A stretch of 64,000 bases of DNA from Streptomyces curacoi (GCF_001513975.1 NZ_KQ947984.1:933338-997337), one strand, 5' to 3'; shown: positions 20,423-29,292, counted from the stretch's first letter. Made by a program: numbers and translations. The notes: a model not told the origin generated them from the letters alone.

Positions 20423-21853
20423 GTGACCGAAACAACCCTTCCACGTCAGGTCCGTTCGACCGGCTCAGCGTCACCCGCGCTGGGCGGCCTCGGGCTCTTC
20501 ACGGTGCTGCTGGCCGCGGCACTGCCCCTCATCGACTTCTTCATCGTCAACGTCGCCCTGCCCACCATCGGCCACGACCTCGCGGCGGGCGAGGCCGTGC
20601 TCGAACTCGTCGTCGCGGGCTACGGGTTGGCGTACGCCGTGCTGCTGGTCCTGGGCGGGCGGCTCGGTGATCTGTTCGGCCGGCGGCGGCTCTTCCTGGG
20701 CGGCATGGCGGCCTTCGGGCTCACCTCGCTGGCCTGCGGGCTCGCGCCCAGCGCGTGGACGCTGGTCGCGGCGCGGGTCGCGCAGGGCGCGGCGTCGGCG
20801 GCGATGCTGCCGCAGGTGCTGGCGACGATCCAGGCGGCCACGAGTGGAGCGCGGCGAGCCAGGGCCATGGGGCTGTACGGCGCGACGGCCGGGCTGTCCA
20901 TGGTGGCCGGGCAGATCCTCGGCGGGGTCCTGGTGGCCGCGGACGTCGCCGGTACCGGCTGGCGCTCGGTGTTCCTGGTCAACGTCCCCGTCGTCCTCGT
21001 CGGCCTCTTCCTGGCCGCCCGCGCGGTCCCGGAGACCCGCTCGCAGCACCCTGAACCGGTGGACGGACCCGGCACGGTCCTGCTCGCCGTCTCCCTCCTC
21101 ACGCTCCTGGCCCCGCTCACCGAGGGCCGGGCGGCGGGCTGGCCGCTGTGGACGTGGTTGTCGCTGGCGGCGTTCCCGTTCGTGGCGGGGGCGTTCTACG
21201 CGGTGGAGCGCAGGGCGGACCGGCGGGGCCGTACGCCGCTGGTGCCGCCGAGTCTGTTCCGGTTGCCGTCCCTGCGTCGCGGGCTGGTGCTGATCGTGCC
21301 GTTCTCGATCGGCTTCAGCGGGTTCATGTTCGTCATCGCGGTGGCCCTGCAGCGGGGTGCGGGCCTCGGACCGGTACCGGCCGGGCTGGCCCTCGCGCCC
21401 ATGGCGGTCGTGTTCTTCTTCGTCTCGCTGGCCGGCCCCCGGCTGGTGGCCCGGTACGGCACCCGTGTGGTGACCGCCGGGGCGGCGATACAGGCGGTCG
21501 GCGTGGCCCTGATGGCCCTCGCGGCCTGGCGTTCCTGGCCGGACCTCGGCGTCGTCGAGCTCCTCCCGGGCGCGGCGATCGCCGGTGCGGGCCAGGCCCT
21601 TCAACTCCCCGTCGTCTTCCGGATCGTCCTGTCGGAGGTGCCGTCGGCCCGGGCGGGCGTGGGCAGCGGGGTGATGATCACGACCCAGCAGTCGTCCCTG
21701 GCGCTGGGCGTGGCGACCCTCGGCACCCTCTTCCTCTCCCTGATCCCGGCGCTGGGCATGCGGGACGCCCTGGTCACCACGCTGCTGGTGCAGTTGGCCG
21801 GGGTGGCGCTGACGGGGCTGCTGAGTCTGCGGCTGCCGCGGACGGTCGGCTGA
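20423..21853 (+). CDS. MFS transporter, DHA2 family
   Basis: The 476-residue protein has about 14 membrane segments. Motifs are FFIVNVALPTIG in helix 1, GYGLAYAVLLVLGG, and GDLFGRRRLF in the 2-3 loop. It is probably a proton-coupled exporter of a drug-like compound. The GTG at 20423 is taken as start because residues upstream of it are not protein-like and overlap the regulator promoter. No clear ribosome site is present, so the mRNA may be leaderless. Divergence from the MmyB-like gene suggests regulator-controlled efflux. Confidence 0.85.
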   Translation: MTETTLPRQVRSTGSASPALGGLGLFTVLLAAALPLIDFFIVNVALPTIGHDLAAGEAVLELVVAGYGLAYAVLLVLGGRLGDLFGRRRLFLGGMAAFGLTSLACGLAPSAWTLVAARVAQGAASAAMLPQVLATIQAATSGARRARAMGLYGATAGLSMVAGQILGGVLVAADVAGTGWRSVFLVNVPVVLVGLFLAARAVPETRSQHPEPVDGPGTVLLAVSLLTLLAPLTEGRAAGWPLWTWLSLAAFPFVAGAFYAVERRADRRGRTPLVPPSLFRLPSLRRGLVLIVPFSIGFSGFMFVIAVALQRGAGLGPVPAGLALAPMAVVFFFVSLAGPRLVARYGTRVVTAGAAIQAVGVALMALAAWRSWPDLGVVELLPGAAIAGAGQALQLPVVFRIVLSEVPSARAGVGSGVMITTQQSSLALGVATLGTLFLSLIPALGMRDALVTTLLVQLAGVALTGLLSLRLPRTVG

Positions 21854-21978
21854 GCGACTTGTGAGGGTGTGGCCACAGGTTGGTCAACTCGCGGGGCCGG
21901 ATCCCCTGTTGATGTTGGTCTTGCTGCACACTCCTTGCTGCGCAGGCAGACTCGATGTCCTCGGACGCTGGAGGCGTC

Positions 21979-22185
21979 ATGCTGGAGATCAACACGAGCA
22001 AGGTGAGCCGCTGGGACCAACACGGCCGGGAGCACGTCGTACGGGTGCAACGCAAAGGCGCGCAGCGCACGGTCAGATGCGACACCTGCGGCTGGCGCAA
22101 GGGCGCGCAGTTCCTGCCGTGGCTGAAGGCGGAGGAACATCTGGCGGAGGCACATCAGGCGACGGTGAACCCCACCGAGGCTTAG
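21979..22185 (+). CDS. Small hypothetical protein with C-x2-C and His pair
   Basis: The product is 68 residues: a basic N-terminus, then CDTCGW followed by H-x5-H near the end (EEHLAEAHQ). This spacing could bind zinc like a small C2H2-type module. GGAGG lies 4 nt before the ATG, which supports a real gene. No family is recognised beyond a conserved Streptomyces type of small protein. It stands alone, 125 bp after the MFS gene. Confidence 0.7.
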   Translation: MLEINTSKVSRWDQHGREHVVRVQRKGAQRTVRCDTCGWRKGAQFLPWLKAEEHLAEAHQATVNPTEA

Positions 22186-22766
22186 CGACCGACGGAGGCG
22201 CAGGGCATACGACCACTTCGCACAAGGCCGCACGCGGCCGGGGTGCCGACGCCGGCGGAGGACGGCCTGGTCGGGCTGGACTCGCCGGCCGAGGAGCGGC
22301 TCCCGGAGCCGACGAAGCCGACGGTCGCGCGCACTCCCCTCAGCCCCGCCGACGACGTGACCCGGCAGCCCGCCCGATGACCACCGGCGGACCCGCCCGA
22401 TGACCGCGGCGGACCCGCTCGACTCCCGCCCGGGCTGGGGCTTCCTCCCGTCCGACCAGTCGCTCCGGCCGTCGGGGCCATGTTGGAGGTGCAACGGACG
22501 GCCCCGCCCTGCGGCCCTGGCCCGACCGCCCCGGCCACCTGGCAGGCCAGGCTCGCCCCGGTGCCGCTGCTGTACCACCCGGGCGCGGCATGGCTGTACC
22601 ACACGGCCTCCGACCCCCAGGGCCTCCTCACAGGATGCCGGCACTCCATTCGGGCGGCCGTGGGCCGGTCTCCAGGGCCGACGACTGGCTGTCCTTCGCC
22701 CGGTGTTCGTACCGCCGTGGAGTAACCCAGGAGGAAAGTACTGAAACGCGCCCTTATCGTCCGAAT
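22186..22766. other. Interval without a confident gene
   Basis: About 580 bp. One forward frame has protein-like stretches broken by a stop: 22243-22380 could encode 45 Pro-rich residues from a GTG, and 22480-22725 could encode 81 more in the same frame. Neither has a good ribosome site or a recognised domain. A near-repeat of CCCGCCCGATGACC occurs at about 22370 and 22391. It may be an eroded gene or simply a leader for the gene at 22767. A perfect AGGAGG at 22729-22734 has no suitably spaced start in the downstream frame. Confidence 0.5.
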
Positions 22767-23606
22767 ATGCCCCCTTCACGTACCCGCCTCGGTGTGATGG
22801 CCACGATCCTCGGTCTGGTCGCGGTGCTCGGGGTCGTGTGGCTGGTCAGGTCCGCGACCACCGGGGGCGACCAGGCGGGGGACGGGGACACGCGGACGAC
22901 CGGTACCGCGGCGACTTCAGGTGCCACGGACGGAGCGACGACGGGATCCGGGGAGACGTCGGGGAGCGCGACCGGGGACGGGGGCCGTACGCCGGGCGAT
23001 GGCAGGACGCCGGGCGATGGCAGGACGCCCGGAGGGGGTGAGCGGTCGATTCATGTGAACGGTCCACGCCTCGACGGCTCCGACGACGGCAACGGCTGTG
23101 TGCGGTTCATGAACACCTACGGCACTGTCGCACAGATCCAGAGCGTGTCCTTCACCGTGACCCACGGACCGGAAAAGCCGGCGCTCAGCTCCAACAACGC
23201 GGCGCACTGCCCCAAGACCGTCTCCTGCGACGGCGCCCGGCTGGTCCAGGACGGGGAGTGCGAGGCGGGCACGGTCTTCCCGACGGACGTCCAGCAGGGG
23301 GACTACACGATCAAGGCGGAGGCCACCTTCAGCTTCCTCTGCGACAACGCCACGACCGACCCCTGCAAGTACGCCCTGCAGGCGGGCGGTCCGCCACCGA
23401 CGCCCGAGAACCCCGTGCGGATCAGCGCCAACTCCTCCGTCGAGGCCAACATCTTCGTCGAGGGCACCAAGACCACCACCACACCTACGACCGACACCCC
23501 CGACCCCGACAACCCGCCCCAGCCCGACGACCCCGACGATCCGCCCCAGCCCGACAACCCGCCGGACCCCGAAACCACAACCACCTCCGCCGCTCCGGAG
23601 GAGTGA
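22767..23606 (+). CDS. Membrane-anchored surface protein with low-complexity tails
   Basis: The protein has about 279 residues: one N-terminal membrane helix (about 11-27), a Gly/Thr/Ser-rich stretch with GDGRTP repeats, a globular centre with several Cys (NGCVRF, AAHCPKTVSCDGA, CEAGT, FLCDN, DPCKY), and a C-terminal Pro/Asp-rich tail (PDNPPQPDDPDD). The Cys-rich centre suggests a disulfide-bonded extracellular domain. I do not recognise a family. The ATG at 22767 lacks a good ribosome site, and the true start could be the ATG at 22797. It overlaps the next gene by TGATG, so the two probably work together. Confidence 0.7.
   Translation: MPPSRTRLGVMATILGLVAVLGVVWLVRSATTGGDQAGDGDTRTTGTAATSGATDGATTGSGETSGSATGDGGRTPGDGRTPGDGRTPGGGERSIHVNGPRLDGSDDGNGCVRFMNTYGTVAQIQSVSFTVTHGPEKPALSSNNAAHCPKTVSCDGARLVQDGECEAGTVFPTDVQQGDYTIKAEATFSFLCDNATTDPCKYALQAGGPPPTPENPVRISANSSVEANIFVEGTKTTTTPTTDTPDPDNPPQPDDPDDPPQPDNPPDPETTTTSAAPEE
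22991..23026 (+). repeat. Two perfect 18-bp tandem repeats in coding sequence
   Basis: GCCGGGCGATGGCAGGAC occurs at 22991-23008 and 23009-23026 and encodes the GDGRTP repeat of the surface protein. Copy number could vary by slippage. Confidence 0.9.
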
Positions 23607-24490
23607 TGACGGCCGAGCCCCCTGGCCAGCCCGTCTCCGCCCGGGTCCGGCGCATCGCGGAGGCACTAGGTCCGACGACGCTGGCGACCGCGCTGCTGAT
23701 CTACTTCGGCTACGTCGCCACGCGCGCGCGATACGACTACTTCGGCGTCCACGTGGACATGACCGGCCGGTCCAACCAGGGCCTGATGCTGGACGGCATG
23801 GAAGTCGTCTTCGTGCCGGCGGCGATGATCTTCCTCGGCGTTCTGGCGCTCGCCGCCATCCACGTCCTCGTCAGCTGGGTGTTGTCCCGCGACGCGGGGG
23901 ACAACACGTCCGCCGCCGCCTTCCTCGCGTACGGCTTCGCGCTCGTCGGCCTCCTCCTGATCGGCGAGGCGCTCATCGGCATGTTCGTCCACAGCTCCGA
24001 GACGAGCGTGAGATTCGGCATCGTGCCCCTGGCCCTGGCCTTCGGCCCGGCGGCGGTCGCGTACGGGGTCTGGATCTACGGCCGCCAGCGCGGACGCCCA
24101 CTGCTGTCGCAGCACATGGCCAGGAACGCGGTGATGTGCGTGCTCGCGCTGGCCGTGGCCGGGCTGTTCTGGGCGTCGACGCAGCTGGCGTGGGCGTACG
24201 GCAGGGGCCGGGGCGAGGAGGACGTGACCGCCCTCCAGCGCCGCCCCGAGGTCGTCGTCGACACCAAGGAACCGCTGGAGGGACTGCCGACGGGCGTGAC
24301 CGCGACCCCTCTCGGGAAGCCCGGGGAGAGCGGGCGGGTGTACCGCCACCGCTACCGGGGCTTCAGGCTGCTGCTGGCGTCCGGCGGACGGCTGTTCCTG
24401 GTCACCCCGCAGTGGCAACTCGGCCGGGACCAGACCATCGTCCTGCCGTACGCGGACGACATCCGGGTGCAGCTCGTGCCGCAGCGCTGA
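23606..24490 (+). CDS. Membrane protein of unknown function, coupled to surface protein
   Basis: The 294-residue protein has about five hydrophobic segments: near 23-40, 62-86, 105-128, 135-155 and 170-190. A soluble C-terminal region (about 195-294) is predicted outside the membrane bilayer. No family is recognised. The ATG shares its A with the stop of the preceding gene (TGATG) and GGAGGAG lies just upstream, so translation is coupled. The two may form a surface complex. The following TetR gene is convergent, ending 3 bp away. Confidence 0.75.
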   Translation: MTAEPPGQPVSARVRRIAEALGPTTLATALLIYFGYVATRARYDYFGVHVDMTGRSNQGLMLDGMEVVFVPAAMIFLGVLALAAIHVLVSWVLSRDAGDNTSAAAFLAYGFALVGLLLIGEALIGMFVHSSETSVRFGIVPLALAFGPAAVAYGVWIYGRQRGRPLLSQHMARNAVMCVLALAVAGLFWASTQLAWAYGRGRGEEDVTALQRRPEVVVDTKEPLEGLPTGVTATPLGKPGESGRVYRHRYRGFRLLLASGGRLFLVTPQWQLGRDQTIVLPYADDIRVQLVPQR

Positions 24491-24493
24491 GAG

Positions 24494-25084
24494 CTACTGC
24501 CGCAGGCCCCGCACCAGCAGATCCACCACGGCCTCGAACTCCTCCTGCACACCCGGCTGTTCCCACGCCCGGGCGTAACCCGGGTCGTGGAAGCGCCCCG
24601 TGGCCTGGAACAGGGCGCGGGCCGTCGCTTCCGGGGACGCGGCATGGAAGGCGCCGGCGTCGACGCCCGCGCGGACGATCAGGGTCAGCTGGCCGGTCAG
24701 GTCGGCGATATGGGCGCCCACCACGTCGCCGTTCTCGTCGGTCAGCACCGTGTAGGTGGCGAACAGCTCGGGGTCGTCGCCCGCCTTGTGCCGCTTGGCG
24801 TCGAACAGGGCCGTGAACCAGTCGCGCAGCCGGGTCTCCGGGTCCCGGTCCTCGGCGGCGACGATCCCGGACAGCGCCTCGGACGTCCGGTCCAGCCACC
24901 TCTTCGTGACCGCCTCCCGCAGCGCCGCCTTCGTGCGGAAGTGCCGGTAGACACTGCCATGGCTGACGCCGAGCGCGCGGGCCACGTCCACCACGGTGGC
25001 CTTGGCCGGGCCGTGGCGGCGCAGCACCTCCTCGGTCGCTTCGAGGATGCGCTCGGCGGTCAGGGTCTCGGAGGTCGGTGACAT
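24494..25084 (-). CDS. TetR-family transcriptional regulator
   Basis: The 196-residue protein has an N-terminal TetR HTH (about 8-55, with VVDVARALGVSHGSVYRHFRTKAAL split over helices 2-4) and a C-terminal ligand and dimer domain with a WFTALFD helix typical of the YcdC-like C-terminal family. The ATG at 25084 is used. It lies 25 nt downstream of the aldo/keto reductase on the same strand, so the two probably form one operon. It likely binds the large palindrome at 26136-26173. The inducer is unknown. Confidence 0.9.
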   Translation of the reverse strand: MSPTSETLTAERILEATEEVLRRHGPAKATVVDVARALGVSHGSVYRHFRTKAALREAVTKRWLDRTSEALSGIVAAEDRDPETRLRDWFTALFDAKRHKAGDDPELFATYTVLTDENGDVVGAHIADLTGQLTLIVRAGVDAGAFHAASPEATARALFQATGRFHDPGYARAWEQPGVQEEFEAVVDLLVRGLRQ

Positions 25085-25109
25085 GCCTAGACGGTACCTG
25101 GCACGGTGT

Positions 25110-26120
25110 TCATCGTTCGCTGTCGAGCATGGCCATCTGCTCCGCCGCATACCGCTCGCCGGCCACCGCGTCCGCCGGTACGGCGTCCTCGATGGCGGCG
25201 AGGTCGGCCGCGTCCAGGGTCACGTCCAGCGCGCCCAGCGCCTCGCCGAGCCGCTCACGGGTGCGCGCGCCGACCAGCGGCACGATGTCCTCACCCCGCG
25301 AGAGCACCCAGGCGATGGCGATCTGAGCGACGGTGACGTCCTTCTGTTCGGCGATCTTGCGCAGGGACTCGACCAGCGTGAGGTTGTGCTGGAGGTTCTC
25401 GCCCTGGAAGCGGGGCGAGTGGGCCCGGAAGTCGTTCGTGGCGAACTGCCGGCTGCCCGTGAGGTGGCCGGAGATCAGCCCCCGTGACAGTACGCCGTAC
25501 GCGGTGACGGCGATGCCCAGCTCACGGAGGGTGGGCAGGATCTCCCGCTCGGGGCCGCGGGAGATGAGCGAGTACTCGATCTGCAGGTCGGCGATCGGAG
25601 CGGTGGCGGCGGCCCGGCGGATGGTGTCGGCGCCGACCTCGCTGAGCCCGATGTGCCGGACCCAGCCCTTCTCGACCAGTTCGGCGATCGCACCGACGGT
25701 CTCCTCGATCGGCACGTCCGGGTCGAGCCGGGAGGGGCGGTAGACGTCGATGTGGTCGACGCCGAGGCGCTGGAGGGAGTACGCGGCGAAGTTCTTCACG
25801 GCGGCCGGGCGGCCGTCGAAGCCGGACCAGCCGCCGTCCGGGTCGCGCAGGGCGCCGAACTTCACGCTGAGCAGCGCGTTCTCGCGCAGGGCGGCGGGGG
25901 CGGTGCGCAGCGCCCGGCCGATCAGCAGTTCGTTGTGGCCCATGCCGTAGAAGTCGCCGGTGTCGAGCAGGGTCACCCCGGCTTCCAGGGCCGCGTGGAT
26001 GGTGGCGATCGACTCGGCGGCGTCCGACTCACCGTACATGCCGGACATACCCATGCAGCCGAGGCCCAGAGCGGAGACGTGGGGGCCGGTGGTTCCGAGA
26101 GTGCGTGTGTGCATCGTCAT
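25110..26120 (-). CDS. Aldo/keto reductase
   Basis: The protein is a 336-residue NADPH-dependent TIM-barrel oxidoreductase. It has GLGCMGMSGMYG at the N-terminus, catalytic Asp and Tyr in LDTGDFYG, and Lys in LSVKFG. The NADPH site includes IAWVLSRGEDIVPLVG. The usual catalytic His in the QHR/LHR motif is replaced: the position reads VYRPSRLDP. I recall this variant as a natural subfamily, so it may still be active. The ATG at 26120 is chosen since GGTGGA lies 4 nt upstream. It forms an operon with the downstream tetR gene. Confidence 0.9.
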   Translation of the reverse strand: MTMHTRTLGTTGPHVSALGLGCMGMSGMYGESDAAESIATIHAALEAGVTLLDTGDFYGMGHNELLIGRALRTAPAALRENALLSVKFGALRDPDGGWSGFDGRPAAVKNFAAYSLQRLGVDHIDVYRPSRLDPDVPIEETVGAIAELVEKGWVRHIGLSEVGADTIRRAAATAPIADLQIEYSLISRGPEREILPTLRELGIAVTAYGVLSRGLISGHLTGSRQFATNDFRAHSPRFQGENLQHNLTLVESLRKIAEQKDVTVAQIAIAWVLSRGEDIVPLVGARTRERLGEALGALDVTLDAADLAAIEDAVPADAVAGERYAAEQMAMLDSER

Positions 26121-26135
26121 GGCATCCACCATGAC

Positions 26136-26173
26136 ATGACAGCTGACAGATTTCAATATCTGTCAGCTGTCAT
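26136..26173. promoter_or_regulatory. 16-bp perfect palindrome, probable TetR operator
   Basis: ATGACAGCTGACAGAT at 26136-26151 is perfectly repeated in inverted form at 26158-26173, with a 6-nt centre. Nested half-sites read CTGACAG/CTGTCAG. It begins 16 nt upstream of the aldo/keto reductase start, so it is well placed for autoregulation of the reductase-tetR operon. Confidence 0.75.
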
Positions 26174-26221
26174 TTGTCAGACGGACCCCCGCATCGAGGC
26201 GCTGAAGCGAGCACAGCAATT

Positions 26222-26252
26222 GGTCCAGACCTATTGACTAAAGGTCTGGACC
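26222..26252 (+). promoter_or_regulatory. Chitinase promoter with DasR-like operator pair
   Basis: GGTCCAGACCT (26222-26232) and AGGTCTGGACC (26242-26252) are perfect inverted repeats, and TTGACT (26234-26239), a good -35 box, lies between them. Each arm resembles the Streptomyces chitinase direct-repeat box and the DasR site (consensus ACTGGTCTAGACCACT). The arrangement fits repression of the chitinase lifted by chitin-derived sugars. Confidence 0.75.
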
Positions 26253-26304
26253 GCGCAACTGTCATGCCTACGACACCTCACCGACCCCCACCGGGAGGCC
26301 CCGC

Positions 26305-27357
26305 ATGATCCGCAGGAGACTGCGCCTGCTCGCCGCCGCCCTCGCGGCCGTCTGCCTCGCCCCGCTGTCGATCGCCCTCGCCCCCACCGCCTCCGCCGCC
26401 GACACCTGCGCCGTGAAGTCCCGGCCCGCCGGCAAGGTGCTCCAGGGCTACTGGGAGAACTGGGACGGCGCGGCCAACGGCGTCCACCCGCCCTTCGGCT
26501 GGACCCCGATCACCGACTCCCGCATCGGCGCGCACGGCTACAACGTGATCAACGCGGCGTTCCCGGTCATCCGCTCCGACGGCACCGCGCTGTGGGAGGA
26601 CGGCATGGACACGGGCGTGAAGGTGGCCACGCCCGCGGAGATGTGCGCGGCGAAGGCGGCGGGCCGGACGATCCTGCTCTCCATCGGCGGCGCGACGGCC
26701 GGCATCGACCTCAGCTCGACGGCCGTGGCGGACCGGTTCGTCGCGACGATCGTCCCGATCCTGAAGAAGTACAACTTCGACGGCATCGACATAGACATCG
26801 AGACGGGCCTGGTCGGCAGCGGCAACATCGGCCGGCTGTCCACGTCCCAGGCCAACCTGGTCCGCATCATCGACGGCGTACTGGCGCAGATGCCCTCGAA
26901 CTTCGGCCTCACCATGGCCCCGGAGACGGCGTACGTCACCGGCGGCAGCGTCGTCTACGGCTCGATCTGGGGCGCCTACCTGCCGATCATCAAGAAGTAC
27001 GCCGACAACGGCCGCCTGTGGTGGCTCAACATGCAGTACTACAACGGCAGCATGTACGGCTGCTCCGGCGACTCCTACTCCGCCGGCACCGTCGAGGGCT
27101 TCGTCGCCCAGACCGACTGCCTCAACAAGGGCCTGGTCGTGCAGGGCACCACGATCAAGGTGCCGTACGACAAGCAGGTGCCGGGCCTGCCCGCGCAGCC
27201 GGGCGCGGGCGGCGGCCATATGTCACCGCCCCTCGTCGCCCAGGCCTGGCGGCACTACGGCACCGCACTCAAGGGCCTGATGACCTGGTCGATCAACTGG
27301 GACGGCTCGAAGAACTGGACGTTCGGCGACAACCTCAAGGCCCTGCAGGGCCGTTGA
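26305..27357 (+). CDS. Secreted GH18 chitinase
   Basis: The 350-residue enzyme hydrolyses beta-1,4 bonds in chitin. A Sec signal peptide (about 1-31, cleaved near TASA-AD) leads directly into a single GH18 TIM barrel. The catalytic motif DGIDIDIE has Asp159, Asp162, Asp164 and proton donor Glu166. SIGGA and the Gln-Tyr-Tyr in MQYYNGS are also conserved. There is no carbohydrate-binding or fibronectin module, unlike many Streptomyces chitinases, so it probably acts on soluble or accessible chitin. GGAGG-like GGGAGGCCCC precedes the ATG. A DasR-like operator lies upstream. Confidence 0.95.
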   Translation: MIRRRLRLLAAALAAVCLAPLSIALAPTASAADTCAVKSRPAGKVLQGYWENWDGAANGVHPPFGWTPITDSRIGAHGYNVINAAFPVIRSDGTALWEDGMDTGVKVATPAEMCAAKAAGRTILLSIGGATAGIDLSSTAVADRFVATIVPILKKYNFDGIDIDIETGLVGSGNIGRLSTSQANLVRIIDGVLAQMPSNFGLTMAPETAYVTGGSVVYGSIWGAYLPIIKKYADNGRLWWLNMQYYNGSMYGCSGDSYSAGTVEGFVAQTDCLNKGLVVQGTTIKVPYDKQVPGLPAQPGAGGGHMSPPLVAQAWRHYGTALKGLMTWSINWDGSKNWTFGDNLKALQGR

Positions 27358-27370
27358 GACCGCTCACCCG

Positions 27371-27982
27371 CTAACGGGCGGTGAACGCCAGCTTCGCTCC
27401 CAGCGCCACGAACGACCCCGCGAAACTCCGCCGCAGCCATGTCATCACCCTCGGCCGGGAGGTGACGTGGCTGCGCACGGACGCGGCCAGGATGCCGTAC
27501 GCCGCGAAGACCACGAACGTCGCCAGCATGAACACCCCGCTCAGGGCCAGCATGCGTGGCAGCGCGTGTGGCTCGCCCGGGCTCACGAACTGCGGCAGGA
27601 AAGCGAAGAAGAAGATCGTCAGCTTGGGGTTGAGGAGGTTGATCAGCACGCCCTGGACGATGACCCGCCCCGCGGACAGGGGCGCGCTCTCCTGCTCGAC
27701 GGTGATCGCCTCCCGGTCCTTCAGCGTCGCCCACGCCATGTAGAGGAGGTAGGCGACACCGGCGTACTTGAGGATCTGGAACGCGGCGGCACTGGCGTTC
27801 AGCAGCGCGGCCACGCCGGTGATGGTGGCCAGCATGTGCGGCACGATCCCGAGCGTGCAGGCGAAGGCCGCGACGACGCTCGCGCGCCGGCCGCGGGACA
27901 GTCCGGCGGCCAGTGTGTAGACGACGCCCGTGCCGGGGGTGGCGACCACGACGAGGGTGGTGAGGAGGAAGGCGATGCTCAT
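27371..27982 (-). CDS. LysE/RhtB-family amino-acid exporter
   Basis: The 203-residue inner-membrane protein has about five to six helices. It begins with the family pattern ATPGTGVVYTLAAGLSRGRR, and LLNPKLTIFF in the middle is the conserved NPK motif of LysE/RhtB exporters of amino acids and related metabolites. The ATG at 27982 is used, though its ribosome site is weak. It is convergent with the chitinase gene, with only 13 bp between stops. The substrate is not predictable. Confidence 0.9.
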   Translation of the reverse strand: MSIAFLLTTLVVVATPGTGVVYTLAAGLSRGRRASVVAAFACTLGIVPHMLATITGVAALLNASAAAFQILKYAGVAYLLYMAWATLKDREAITVEQESAPLSAGRVIVQGVLINLLNPKLTIFFFAFLPQFVSPGEPHALPRMLALSGVFMLATFVVFAAYGILAASVRSHVTSRPRVMTWLRRSFAGSFVALGAKLAFTAR

Positions 27983-28166
27983 GCCCGTCACCCTGGCGCC
28001 ACCGCGCCCTCGGCCACAGGGCCAATCGGCCACCGGGCAAGGGGACCAATCACCGCTCCGTTCGACACGGGTGCGCGGCGCCCCGAGAATCGAAGTGTCG
28101 GCGAGCAGCCCCCGGTGGCGCCTGCCCCGGCCGCGGACGCCCCTGCGCCACCGCAGAGGAGGCGCC

Positions 28167-29288
28167 ATGACCATCCGTATCGCCACCTTCAACACGGAGA
28201 ACCTCTTCCGCCGCCCCAAAGCCCTCGTTCTCCCGGACGTCGAGCGGCGCCGCCGGATCCTGGCCGACTTCGCCGAGCTGGTGTCCCTGCTCGACCTGAC
28301 GACCTATCAGAGGGACGAGAAGCTCCGGATCGCCGAGCTCATCGCCAAGCACGAGGCCTACCGGACGGACCCCGAGGACCCTCCGCCGATCTTCATCAAC
28401 CAGACCCGCGGGGGCGGCGCCAGGCTCTTCCAGACGTCCGGGCGGCCGGGGTCGGCCGACTTCGAGGTGCGGATCCTCGCCAACGGCCGCAAGAACTGGG
28501 CCGGTTGGGCGGAACTCGTGCGGGAGGACCTCGACGGGGACGCCGTACGCAACACCGGCAAGGTGGTCGTCGAGGTCGACGCCGCCATCCTGCTCGCGGT
28601 CGAGGTCGAGGACCGCCTCACCCTCCAGCGCTTCAACGAGCAGATCGTGGGCGGCTCGGCCGGCGGGAAGCCGTATCCCTACAGCATGCTGATCGACGGC
28701 AACGACATCCGTGGCATCGACATCGGCGTCCTGAGCCGCTACCCGATCAGGTCCGTACGGCCGCACATCTTCGACCCCCACCCCGACGGATCCGGGAATC
28801 CGCTGTTCAGCCGCGACTGCCCCGAGTTCGAGATCGAGATCGACGCCGGCAAGAACCCCCTGTGGCTCCTGGGCAACCACCTCAAGAGCAAGAGCAACGA
28901 CAACCCAAAGCTGCGGGAGGCCCAGGCCGAGCGGGTCGCGGCGATCTACGAGGCCGCCCTGGAACGCTCCCCGCACGTGGTGGTCGCCGGAGACCTCAAC
29001 GACTCCCCCGGCAGCAAACCCATCGACGCTCTCCTGGCCACCGGCCTGCAGGACGTGATGAGCCACCCCGGTTACAAGGGGCTGCCCGGCACTTTCGGGG
29101 AGTGCGACTCGCCGCGGCAGAAGATCGACTATCTGATGCTGTCCCCGCAGTTGTGGAGCAAGGTGCAGCACGTGGGCCTGGAGACCCGCGGAATCCGCGC
29201 CGACGGCATCAAGTCCTTCAACAGCGTGACGTCGAAGACCAACGCGGCCTCCGACCACGCGGCCCTCTACGCCGACCTGGACCTGTGA
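28167..29288 (+). CDS. Endonuclease/exonuclease/phosphatase-family protein
   Basis: The 373-residue protein has the EEP fold of DNase I, sphingomyelinase and inositol phosphatases. Visible motifs are TFNTENLF (Asn and Glu metal ligands), the Asp-Ile-Gly-Val-Leu-Ser-Arg-Tyr-Pro strand, GNHLKSKS, the catalytic AGDLNDSPGS, and the terminal SDHAAL. There is no signal peptide, so it is probably cytoplasmic. AGAGGAGG precedes the ATG. It stands alone and is followed by a palindromic repeat. Nucleic acid or phosphodiester substrates are both possible. Confidence 0.88.
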   Translation: MTIRIATFNTENLFRRPKALVLPDVERRRRILADFAELVSLLDLTTYQRDEKLRIAELIAKHEAYRTDPEDPPPIFINQTRGGGARLFQTSGRPGSADFEVRILANGRKNWAGWAELVREDLDGDAVRNTGKVVVEVDAAILLAVEVEDRLTLQRFNEQIVGGSAGGKPYPYSMLIDGNDIRGIDIGVLSRYPIRSVRPHIFDPHPDGSGNPLFSRDCPEFEIEIDAGKNPLWLLGNHLKSKSNDNPKLREAQAERVAAIYEAALERSPHVVVAGDLNDSPGSKPIDALLATGLQDVMSHPGYKGLPGTFGECDSPRQKIDYLMLSPQLWSKVQHVGLETRGIRADGIKSFNSVTSKTNAASDHAALYADLDL

Positions 29289-29292
29289 AACG

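Noticed and set aside
22590..22766. N-terminal extension of the surface protein to 22590
   Set aside because: The added residues are not protein-like and there is no ribosome site. The membrane helix begins soon after 22767.
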